A stretch of DNA of 64,000 bases from Podaxis mareebaensis. Taxonomy: Eukaryota; Basidiomycota; Agaricomycetes; Agaricales; Agaricaceae. The notes beneath the pieces are model-generated. The model saw nothing but the letters and a program-made list of their open reading frames with translations, was not told the origin of the DNA and did no database searches. The position numbers and the translations under genes are program-made. This document shows, piece by piece, positions 23,641 through 33,313 of this stretch (position 1 is the first letter of the stretch; every line of letters starts with the position of its first letter). The stretch is from assembly GCA_018524725.1 (NCBI GenBank), contig JAEUWP010000475.1:26762-90761 (forward strand), written 5' to 3'.

Positions 23641-24332
23641 CGATCACGGAAGAGACAGATGGACGGGATGAGGAAAGGAGAGGCAAGAGAGAACAGGAAG
23701 TAGAGCGCTCAATGACGGCTTGCAGCCTTCTATTTACAGTTTGATGTTCTTTCCTAGAACGCGCCACCACGTGTTTGGCCCTGCTTCTCTCCCATTGTTC
23801 GGGACCATTGGAGGTGGTGAGAGAGTGCGGAGAGGAGGTATCCGTTGTTTGTTCTGGCGTTGTATGGGCGCCTACCCGAGGGGCTGTAGTCACTGCCTCG
23901 ACGAGATTAATGAGCTATGTACGTAACCAACATGAGGAGGAATTGGTTTTACGAACTGATAGAAACCCGATTCAATAGATGTAGATCACGGAATCCAGAC
24001 CTGCCGAAGAAGGTCGGAGAACCTGTTGGAAGGACTATCGCATAGTCCTATTCAAGCAAGCTGAAAGATATCGCGCGACAATACACGTGTGTGTACATCA
24101 CCGAAAACATGAGGGAAAGCGCATGGAGCTGGGCGCAGCATGGTGATCCACGAGGAACGAGGCAGGAGTCGAAGCCAGGTGAGGGTGGGGTATGAAGGCG
24201 CAATAGTATTAGCGAGTACAATAGCTACAGGGAAAGTATTGTCCGATAAAGCTAATATACTCAATGATGAATTTAGGGTTTGGCCCATCGAAGAAGATGC
24301 ACTTACAAGAGCCATTGACTAGCGTCAACGGA
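23641..24332. other. Intergenic, no gene supported
   Basis: This stretch holds the promoter of the Chs7-like gene A (minus) and the 3' flank of the small membrane protein gene (minus). Open frames here overlap each other on both strands and look like chance. Confidence 0.45.
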
Positions 24333-24884
24333 TCATTGCCTCGCTGCAGCAGGAGCTGCCTTCTTCCTCTTAGCCTTCCCACTGGCTCGACCAGCTTTAC
24401 TAGATCGCCTCTTCTTCGCTGCTGTTTTTGTGGGAGTGGGTGTTGGTGTCGGCGTGGGAAGGGCACCCCGCAATCGTGTCCGACCATCCTTCAGCGTTTC
24501 CGTGATGATGGGGCTCGCAGCAGGCCTGAACTTGTGTTCCTTCGAATAGCTAAGTGCTCATGGATTAGGTACGTCATCTATGAGCAAACTAACAACGTAC
24601 CGAGAGGCATAGATGACTTTGGGTTTTCTGTCCTGCAGAAGTGTAGCACGCATCTGGAAGCCAAAATAGAAGAGCAGGACGACGAGCACAATCAGCGCGA
24701 CACGCTTCCACGGTGACGGTGGAGGAGGGTTGAACCGGGGATCGTCGAGGACCGTCTTCCCTTCGTCACCCTCACCCTCGTGGGCGTCGTCTACCACAGT
24801 GTTGGAAGCAGCCTTCTCGTACTGAATTTGGTCCTTATCATGATTCGCGTCGGGCAGGAGCTCTTCTTGCTCGACTTTGGTCAT
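24333..24884 (-). CDS. Small single-pass membrane protein with basic C-terminal tail, 166 aa
   Basis: Exons are 24884-24601 and 24549-24333 with one 51-nt intron. The start is the ATG at 24884 (MTKVEQEELL). Residues 1-60 are acidic and polar. One hydrophobic helix follows after a Pro-rich stretch (WKRVALIVLVVLLFYFGF, about 65-82). Next comes a block KVIYASRYSKEHKFRPAASP that I believe is conserved in basidiomycetes. A TPTPTPTPT linker and a very Lys/Arg-rich end (KKRRSSKAGRASGKAKRKK) close the protein. The pattern suggests a membrane-anchored protein with a basic tail, perhaps contacting nucleic acid or acidic lipid. I do not recognise a named family. Confidence 0.75.
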
Positions 24885-25690
24885 GGTGGTCGTTGTTGTT
24901 GGCGTTGCCAACCACACTGAATGGTGAGGTAGCTTATTTGGCTCTGTTATTCATCAGCCTTGACATTATAATCTTTCCACTTACGAGGACAGATCCAAGA
25001 CAGACAACATCCGCGGGTCAGCCGGTAGAAAGGAGACTCCTTTGACTAGGGCCAGTCGCGTATCCTCTTCCATCTGTCCCCTCAATGCAATGACCCACAC
25101 TGCTGTTCTTGTTACCTTGTAATCCTTACCAGAACAGGTACGTCTGATGTTTGTGTTTCGTTACTTCAGTGACACATGGCTCACTGCATCTGCAGTCCCG
25201 CCAGACCATCAATCTGTATCCTTGAGGGACTGCATTGCTTGTGCACCTCTAGTCCAAGTATTGTCATGCTCCAGTCTATTAACATTTACACGCTAGGCCT
25301 GTTTTGGTGGACGCATCAGCCCAGAAATAAGAGCCATCTGTTTGCATGCACGTCTGTGAAAGTAAAAATAAAACATATCCATCCACCGAACTCAATTGCG
25401 TTATTTTCAGACTACAAGAGAGACCACTACGCCGCCGGATCCTCACCGCTGGTGCCTTAGGCTCCTAGAAACGTATAAAGCAATTTGAAAATTATTACCA
25501 TACCTGGAGCAACAGCTATTGTCTGAACTACGACAGCAGCAACTGCTTCTGTTACCATCGACACAACCTCACACATCAGCACTACTACACCCTCTCTACC
25601 CCCACTCATCAACATAGGTGCGAACTGTGTCGCCGCAGCTCCTTTCTGTTGTTTCATTTAGATAAAGAAAATCTTGTTCTCTGTTACACA
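24885..25690. other. Intergenic, no gene supported
   Basis: The sequence includes the promoter of the small membrane protein gene. Nothing else is supported. Confidence 0.4.
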
Positions 25691-26290
25691 GCAACTGAGC
25701 CTCTATAACGAAGTCGTTACCAAAGCACTCGGTTCCAGGGGACAGAAAACAGACAAGACTCCACAAGGAATCCAAGTGTCTCCACCAAAATTGCGGTAAT
25801 CGACGAGGCAGTGCGAAGATATCCTACTTCTCTGAACGTATGGTTTAGAGATGTTGTATCCATCACCTGTAACAACCGTTAAATGAACAACTGCGATGAT
25901 TGCAACGGGCCTTGTACCCACATCTGATTCTGTCAATATCCATTTTATGCCGGAAATAAAGTTTCCCGATGTGTGAGAAATGATCTTCGAGTTACGACAT
26001 TCCGGGTTTAAGCGCAATACACTGGCACCAACCCCAACAAAGTACATATAATATCCGTTATCGAGCACCTCAAGATCTTAGCAACGGGGTACGTAGGGCT
26101 AACCTTCGCTAGGAATGCTGTGACTTGAGTTCCTATCGAGTCCTAACCCTAAGACTATAGCTTTCTTGATGTTGTCCTTGGTAGTGGGGACACTGCCAAA
26201 CTCGGTGTCCGGCGCTACTTCGGCGACCATAAGATAACAACTACCTTATTCTCATTTGGTTTTGTCATTTGAGACATATTTGGAACCAAG
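25690..26290 (-). pseudogene. Possible relic of an S8 subtilase
   Basis: In the minus-strand frame ending at 25703, a segment reading VLDNG is followed by about 40 residues and then ISGIKWIL...GTRPVAI. This spacing recalls the part of S8 peptidases between the catalytic His and the oxyanion Asn, where the gene at 33.3 kb has VLADNG and [18 protein letters not shown]. No catalytic triad is readable and stops interrupt the surroundings. The resemblance is weak and could be chance. Confidence 0.3.
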
Positions 26291-26840
26291 GTCGACCACG
26301 ATAACACTTTCATCGGTTGATTCTTAGGTCTCCTTGGGCAATTCAGTGATAGTTGAGTTCCCTAGCCGTTATTGATTGAGTGCCTAAAGTATACAGATGA
26401 GCCCGTAACCCGAACAGAGAGAAAAAAAAACAAGCATCCTAATCTATGTGTGGCTGCGATGCCTTTTCAGAGACGAAGGTCGAAGACGATACAATACACA
26501 AAATATGGTAAATAAGTAAATACGGGTATGGGTTGATACAGCGGAGACAGAGGTAAGGCTACATTGGAGCACCGTCCAGCAGGAGTCGGAAATTATAGGT
26601 TGCGCAAGAAGGTCCGAGAGACAGCAAAGGGGAAAAATTAAAGGAGCGGAAGGGACCAAGTGGGCTTGGTCGACTTGGTCGAGAAAGGAGTGTGGGATGA
26701 TAAGTAGGACGACTGGATTGAGATCCAGAGACTCTAACTTGGGATTACGACAAGTTTTCGAGTCTGTTATCAGCTAAGGCAGTCGTCAGCCTGAGGGAGC
26801 CAGTTGCAATTGAGAGGAGGCGTACCATCAAGCCGAAAAT
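26291..26840. other. Intergenic, 3' flank of the small secreted protein
   Basis: No gene is supported unless the small secreted protein gene continues here after an alternative intron (see that entry). Confidence 0.4.
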
Positions 26841-27090
26841 TTACCAGCACCAGAACTTACATCCCCTCTCAACGACCGGGGAAGAGCTGTCTGAGACAGG
26901 AGCAGCGGGAATCTCTGCATTTGCCGCGACTTCGGGAACGCTGACTGCCTCTGAGTTGGCAACTGGGACAGGCGAAGCCTGGCTTGCAGCTACGACTAAG
27001 AGTGGACAACGTGAGGATCGGAGCCCAAAAGTAGAAGAGGAGAAACTCACAAGCAACAACGATGAAAGTGGCGACAGAGCGGAATTGCAT
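26841..27090 (-). CDS. Very small secreted protein (62 aa) ending in a two-Cys aromatic peptide
   Basis: Exons are 27090-27051 and 26989-26841, with a 61-nt phase-1 intron. The precursor starts MQFRSVATFIVVASASQA, a typical signal peptide. A Val/Ala/Pro/Glu-rich pro-region without Cys follows. The end reads VVER-GCKFWCW-stop. Both cysteines of the protein lie in this last heptapeptide, so a small disulfide loop or another modification is possible. The dibasic-like ER step before GC is not a classical KR Kex2 site. The end is uncertain: the codons TGT-AAG overlap a perfect splice donor (T|GTAAGT). If used, the C-terminus would change, with one acceptor giving an end right after the first Cys. 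The function is unknown; effector, toxin-like or signalling peptide are only guesses. A TATA-like TTATA lies at about 27231. Confidence 0.6.
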
Positions 27091-28867
27091 TGCGAATTGG
27101 TAGATTCGTGTACGAGCGAAGGAGCGGACACTAGAATGTCAAGTGGAGCTAAGTATGAGTTCCTAGAGTGGGAGGCGCGTTGATCTTATTGACCTGGCTG
27201 AGGAATGGAATGACATGGAGCCCTGCATTCTTATACTCTCGTCCCAATAGTTTGGATAAAAGCAAGCGCTCAGTTTGGTACAAGGTCTGATGAGCCAAAA
27301 TTACAGGGCAGTGGGATGGCATGCGATGCAGTGAGTTCTCTTTGCCGCCCACAAACGACCATCCCAATATGGAGAAGTTCCCATTAAGCTTTCCGAGGAA
27401 TTCAGGGCTTATATTTCCGCTTTTAGAACAAAGCGCGTCGTTCAATTGCTTGCAACCCTAAGCAACGTGGTGAAAATATACCCAATTCAGATACCCCTTT
27501 CATCGCTGTCCACCCCAGATTATGAAGCGATGCGGTTCTTCGATGCACAGCGAATGAGAGTGCGCGTCATGGGAAGTCTACCCTCTCCTCGGCCTGTTTC
27601 TCACTTTCCGACAGGTGTGCCTCTCACGTCATCGATGGTGAGAAATATTGGTTTCACACGCATATGGCGTGCCAAACTCGCATCAGGTTCAACTCCTTCC
27701 AGTAACTAAAGTTTGCCGCTTGAAATAGCACATCTCACAACTGTCCATCTTCGAACAGTCTCACTGTGCCTGTTCGAGCAGGTTGGTTTGTGCCAAAGTT
27801 GTCAAAGTTGGGATTTCCGGCAATAGTCGAGGGCCGACTGCCGAATGTGTGTGTTGTGGTCTCCCTCACGGCTTCTCGCTGTGCCAATCGTGAAGGCCTA
27901 GAGAGGGCTCTGTAGTAGAACCTTGCAATTTCGCTCATTTCATTCCGCAATGATCAGCCTTTCTTTCAGCGGCCAACGTACGGAGTGAAGTGTAGTGGCC
28001 GCGTTGTTATCGACGGGAATAAGTTCATCCTTACTTTTGCCTTCTGTAGACAAGGTGTTTTTAACAGCAGGTGCCTCACAGACGCAAGGCGGTGACTGCT
28101 CCTCGGATAATTCTTTACCGACCAGCTTCGGCAGATGACCGGTAATTATCCTATCTGCATCAACAAGTCGCGGATTACAAGATACCATTTGTAGTGTATT
28201 TTTGTCCCGCCACGAGGCTCGCGACCATCGCATTCCGAGAATACGACCTCGTATCTGAGTTCGTATCCTGGCCTCCACTGAGATCGGCGACCGTGCAGAA
28301 CCGAAAGGGAACATCAAGACAGGGACTGTCCTGTGTCTTTCCTTCAGTACATGCCTCTTTTCTGCCTCAGAGGTGCAGTTGTCTTATGATTTACACTGCA
28401 TTGATGTTCAGAACGACCTGTCTTGTGTTCGCTCTGATGAAAAGATCTGATAAGAAATGATCGCGCTGTCCAGGAGATGATAGGGTCTGCTCGCTGTAAC
28501 GAGAAATTGACCGAGAATGCTCCGGTTACAGGTTATACCGCAAATCGTTGTGTTTTGGCATCATCCAAAGAGAAGCCGCAATTCATCGCAGGGTCAGTCA
28601 ATGACTACGGGACGAGACCAACGCATCGTTTCTCTTCCTTCAGCCCTTACGTACCACCGCCTTCTTCTCGTCATGATCTTTGCCGTCCTCGCTGTTAGAG
28701 CCTCAGCACCCACGCTGCGCCGAAGTCCAGGCAAACAAACACCCAGATGAAAGTAGTAGCATGTCAACCTAAAAATATGCAAACTGATGTACACACATGT
28801 CCATAGCACCCCCAAAATACAAGAAACGGCAGGTGTTGATCCAACTTTCCTCGCAGCACTAACACCG
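27091..28867. other. Gene-poor stretch, no gene supported
   Basis: Minus-strand frames at 28317-27940 and 27950-27735 are moderately long and read partly like coding sequence (for example KLVGKELSEEQSP), but they do not join through clear splice sites and match nothing I know. They could be a broken gene. Confidence 0.4.
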
Positions 28868-30601
28868 TCAACCAAACTCAATCTCAACTGCTTTATTGGC
28901 TTCTGCATCCCCGACTTCATTCGAATCCGTAGCTATGGCAATACTCGCCATTGTCAGTGCAGCCAGCACCGCTTCCGTCTCTTCCTGCGACCTCGCACTT
29001 TGAGGGTGTTGATACTTGATGTCACTGCCCGAGATTCCTGATTCCTCAATAAGAAAGAGCTTCCAAGTTTGTAGGAGTTTTGTCAAGACTATGTGTGCCT
29101 GCATTGGGAGTTTACTGCCCGCATCGTCTGGGTCATCGAGGTGGGAATTGGCGAAATCGACGATCTGAGACCAAGAATGATCATCGACAAGGGTAGTCGT
29201 TGTCAATGAGGGCATGGCATTGTGAACGATGTGGTACCATTCACGCGATTGCTCACTTGATGTGACAAACTCCGGCCCGATTACGCCCGTTCCGAGTGAA
29301 GGAAGACGAGGTCGTGATGCACTTGTGTTAGAGTGGAAGGAGAGAACAGCAGATTGGAAAGGACAGAGGTACCAATGTCTGGTACACCAGCGAAGAGCTG
29401 CATAGCACGCTGGGCGTTGTTTAGATGTCAGTTCACCAAGTGGATAAGTACGGATACACGTGATTACGACTGGGCTGTGAATGAGGTCGATCAGATCGAC
29501 GAGGGTGTCGTCGCCAACTCGTGAGCGGGTGAGATTTTGAACCATATCATGAGCCCAAGCTTCAAAATCGGAATCCCAGGCTTCTGAAGATGGCGTTTGA
29601 GGGACATGATGTAGCTGAGGGAACTCCGAAGGTATGACGAGTCTTTTGTCAGAAAATTTGGGTGACGGGCTGCGTGAGAATGGCGTCAGGCGCGCTTCAT
29701 CAGGAACGTTGCCTGTCGCCCATACGGCATCCGCGTAAACGGATTGTGCAGTATGTTGAGACATTTCTTCTATGATCAAGTATCGGCCATTTGGCGACCC
29801 GCTGAAGTGGGCCAAACGCGTAGGACGGTCGACGTTGGCATATAGATCGAGGTATAGTGAAGCACCGCCGTTCGTCATCGTGATGCGATTCACTGTGCAG
29901 GTGACTTGGCGTAGTCCCATGATGCGACCAAACCCGCAAAGGCTATGGAGGTTGGTTACTGCGTTGGCGGGTCGGACTTGGCCATCACAGGCTTGCGCAC
30001 TGGCAGCCGTGAGGAGGCCCCAGAAGTCGCGGTTCATCCCACACATGTCCATCGCATCCGACCAACATGCTTCGCACCTCTTGCGAGTCGTTTCGCGGAC
30101 TGCATACATCCGTCCACTGTACCTTCCCCCGCCGTTCGTGATAGCCAGACTGGCCGCTGGAACAAGGCGATGAGGCATCCGTCGTGTGAGCATTGGGCGC
30201 TTATGTGCTTTTGCCTCTGCCTTCAGGTATTTTTCCATTTCACCGACGGTTATGAATGGGACAGTGAGCCGGGGATCTCCCCAGGGCGATGTCAGGTGGA
30301 AGATGTGGCAAATATTGTGGAAGAAAAGTTTGAGTTCCGGGTTTGAGATTGCCCATTCTCCGAGAGCTAACTTATCGCGTTTGCCTTTCCGCCGTGCTTC
30401 AATGTTGACGGATATCATGAGCTGGAGGAAGGCGCCTGCGAGAGCAAAGACAGCAATGCCGAAAGACGCAGCAGCAACTCCGAGGTCTTGTGCGTCTCCC
30501 ATGTCTATAGGTTCAACGGGTATAGTGGGTAGTGTATTCCTAGCTGGAGGCACGTATGGAATATATGGCTGGGGATCATAATACATTCTGAATGATGGCA
30601 T
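28868..30601 (-). CDS. Unassigned protein with one N-terminal membrane helix, 540 aa
   Basis: Exons are 30601-29468, 29409-29323 and 29269-28868. The locus is open from end to end even without splicing, but between about 29467 and 29270 the unspliced frame is Cys/Trp/Arg-rich and looks off-frame. Two short phase-0 introns (58 and 53 nt) restore a normal reading: ...LIHSPV, RAMQLFAGVPDIG...STLTQ, FVTSSEQSREWYHIV. The start at 30601 (MPSFRMYYDPQP) begins a Pro/Tyr-rich leader, followed by one hydrophobic helix (about 42-64) and a large soluble part with a polar, acidic C-terminus. It resembles the orphan membrane-anchored proteins common in Agaricomycetes. No domain was recognised. Confidence 0.65.
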   Translation of the reverse strand: MPSFRMYYDPQPYIPYVPPARNTLPTIPVEPIDMGDAQDLGVAAASFGIAVFALAGAFLQLMISVNIEARRKGKRDKLALGEWAISNPELKLFFHNICHIFHLTSPWGDPRLTVPFITVGEMEKYLKAEAKAHKRPMLTRRMPHRLVPAASLAITNGGGRYSGRMYAVRETTRKRCEACWSDAMDMCGMNRDFWGLLTAASAQACDGQVRPANAVTNLHSLCGFGRIMGLRQVTCTVNRITMTNGGASLYLDLYANVDRPTRLAHFSGSPNGRYLIIEEMSQHTAQSVYADAVWATGNVPDEARLTPFSRSPSPKFSDKRLVIPSEFPQLHHVPQTPSSEAWDSDFEAWAHDMVQNLTRSRVGDDTLVDLIDLIHSPVVITCIRTYPLGELTSKQRPACYAALRWCTRHWYLCPFQSAVLSFHSNTSASRPRLPSLGTGVIGPEFVTSSEQSREWYHIVHNAMPSLTTTTLVDDHSWSQIVDFANSHLDDPDDAGSKLPMQAHIVLTKLLQTWKLFLIEESGISGSDIKYQHPQSARSQEETEAVLAALTMASIAIATDSNEVGDAEANKAVEIEFG

Positions 30602-31500
30602 GGCGTGATGTGTGTGAGCTGGCAAGTCAGTTAAACTCGGGAGAAAGGGCGCTGGACTTGATGATCGATGAAAGTGATGAGCTGTTGCGGCTTTACAGCG
30701 ACATGAATGCGCCTTCAAGGCTTCAATCATCAGACATAAAAATAAATAAATATCGCAGCTCCCAGATGTCACGTGGTGCTTGAGGTACGTAACAGCAGGC
30801 GCCGCGAAGTGTTGGAACGGCAGGATTAGTGAGTCCCCAGCCTCAGAAATGTTGACTGAAGCACCGCCAGAAAATATTTCTATCATAGGGGAGATAGTGC
30901 ACATGCTAACGAGGTGTTAAAGTTTGGGATCAACGATAGTTGAGCGTTGAACAGGAAGGATGTCCCGATAGCAATTTAATATTTAGGTGTAATATGTGAA
31001 TCGAAGACACTTTGGCTCATTGTTCTCCCAGGGTGATTTCCTATCAGACGCCCCTTATTGCTGTGACAGTAGCAATAGGATTGTTACATACTTTCGTGCT
31101 CTGACTCGTGCCTCGTTGAATGCTTTTCAACGGAGATTTGCTACTCACTGTTTTCTCCCCACTTCTTGGAACAGGGTGTGCCACAGGAGTTCGCCTTGAA
31201 GGTTATATTTTAACAATCGGACAGTTCGGCACGGTAAACGATGACAACGCATGTCAGAGGGCGGATGACGCATGACAGGCCCGGCACGGGTTGGAAGTGA
31301 AGATAACAGGTGCACGATTTGGAGTAACCAAGAAGTGCGTTCATGTACTATAATAGGCTTAAACGACTTAGAATACCATTTACTTGCTTGTTGCACAGTG
31401 CAGGCGAGCGGCGGTTCGAAAGTTGAAATGTTATTTTGGCAGAAAATTTTTGCATATGAAAGGTTAAATAAAATGAACGAAAACGGCTAATTCCAAAATC
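30602..31500. other. Intergenic, no gene supported
   Basis: This contains the promoter of the 540-aa protein gene. Nothing else is recognised. Confidence 0.4.
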
Positions 31501-31539
31501 ACAACACTGCTCACCAGTACCACAAATGCCGCCGATCCA

Positions 31540-32260
31540 TTATTACCTTCGAAAAGATGACGATTTGGTAGTGCCAAAGGCAACTTGGCCTTAACAGTGC
31601 CATTCTCACCCTTATGGTCCATGAATATTACGCCACCTACCAACCAGAAATTCCGCTTGCTGCTTAGATTATGGATAGGAGAGATAAAAGGCTATCCATA
31701 ATTGATGTCGGTTAATCTGATGTGGAAGTGCAGGGACCTAGTGGGTAAAAATTGGTGTAAAAAAAGGGTGAATTTCCACCCGAAGTGTCTATCCCTGGTG
31801 AGGGCGGAGGCGAGGATGGACTTGCCCAGTGACCTTTTCCTTTATCAAGAAGAGGCAAGTTCCAGGAGCAAGAGCCGAGATGATGATTGACCATCTCAAC
31901 ATTGAAGGGGTCGTTAGCTCAATAGCTACATCATATTGGGAAAAGGATTCTAATCAACCTTGCTATGTCGGGCCAGTTATTGTATGACCAACGTTGATAC
32001 CACCTTGGGAAGAGGCCATTGGCCAAAGATTAATGATCTAATACGATAGGGGGGACCAATCGTCTGGCCTCAGGAATACCGTAGGAATACCGCAAATACG
32101 TTACCTCCGTTTTCTCTATTTACTAATAAACTTTGACTACTACTTCGATAAACTCTTGTATTCCCTCTCCCTGCGATATACGTACCCTCCAATGAACCTC
32201 CGAGCCATTCGTTTGTGTTGTTGCCCTGTGAGCTGTCTATCACTTTCCCCTTTCCTTAGG
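31540..32260 (-). mobile_element. Possible LTR-retrotransposon remnant (LTR plus primer-binding-like site)
   Basis: Read on the minus strand, the stretch near 32150-32000 resembles an LTR end (TTTATCGAAGTAGTAGTCAA, TTATTAGTAAATA). It is followed at about 32004 by TGGTATCAACGTTGG, which begins like the TGGTATCA primer-binding site of many Copia elements, and then by AT-rich untranslated-like sequence. No intact gag or pol is readable and the second LTR was not found. Confidence 0.3.
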
Positions 32261-33313
32261 AGCCCATAACGGGTGCATCCTGCACTGGAGCTGTTTACCA
32301 CAAGTGCACATCCTCATTTGACTACCCCTCTGATCATGTCATTGTGGCAAACCCGTCATCTGTGCATGAGGTCCACGCGACGTGTGGCTTGCCTGGGAGT
32401 CCTAGTACCCATTTTATATCTTAATCGTCTATCCTCAGATGGACTGTTCTATTTCCGTACCAGCTACTACGTTACGGTCCGTCATATGTTCCTGGCAGTT
32501 CATTCGGGTGTTCTGATGCTGCGGTTTGGATTACGCCTAAGACCACAACATCTCTCCCAATTTAAAGTATGCAGTTGTTATCCGAAGCAGGGTGACCATG
32601 AGGCCTTCCACTGATTACGAGACATAGAATGAGCGCAAGTATGCTACTGAATCCGCACCGAATATTTCGGCCGTCGATAAAGATAGCCCACCCACTTTTA
32701 GCGCGCTTATATCGCTCTATCTCCAGGGCCATTTGATCCGACAACTCACCACAAGGTGGAAATGCACGAGCCCAGGAGATACTCGTCGCTATTCCTCGCC
32801 GGTGAGTCCGCATACCAGGAGACGGATCAATGCTACCGTGAGATTAGAATTACTATGAGCTCGCAGTGACTCCTGGCGAAGTCTTCACGATATACTGGCC
32901 GGTTGATCGACCGGCGTGCCCAGCGCATCCACCTCGAACCCATGGATATGATTTGCATTGTCAGTCTCTTGTCATACCAGAGGGATGACAAGTGTTGAAA
33001 GCCCAGCTGACCTGATTCGAAGGTGCCGAGCACAGCGCCACTGGGCATAATCCCGAAGTTCCAGCTACACCACACATCCCCAAAATAATCGCCCCGAGGC
33101 ATGTCGCATACGGGTCAGTTCGCCAGTATCTAGGTCTATTTCTGATCGCCGTTTGACAAAGCGCCATGTCCTGACGCTGATACAGAAGCATAAACGTGTT
33201 CGAATACATATGCTCAGGCATCTGGAGCTCCCGCATAAAAACGTGCGTATTGATTTTAACGGGGCCCCAAACCGGTGGTTACCGTGTACCTCCTCAGATT
33301 CAGGAAAACGGCT
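32261..33313. other. Intergenic; unassigned minus-strand frames at 32833-33319
   Basis: Overlapping minus-strand frames between 33319 and 32833 contain Trp/Gly-rich segments such as YFGDVWCSWNFG, but no splice model or family could be assigned. They may be a decayed gene. Confidence 0.35.

Noticed and set aside
17146..30601. A secondary-metabolite cluster around the first P450
   Set aside because: No synthase (PKS, NRPS, terpene cyclase, DMAT) or further tailoring enzyme is visible nearby.
30602..30904. Upstream extension of the 540-aa protein to an earlier start
   Set aside because: The extra 101 residues are Cys/His/Ser mixed sequence without the helix logic of the downstream start; MPSFRMYYDPQP is a more natural N-terminus.
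31900..31970. tRNA-like word TTAGCTCAATAGC
   Set aside because: Only a box-A-like start; no box B and no foldable arms downstream.
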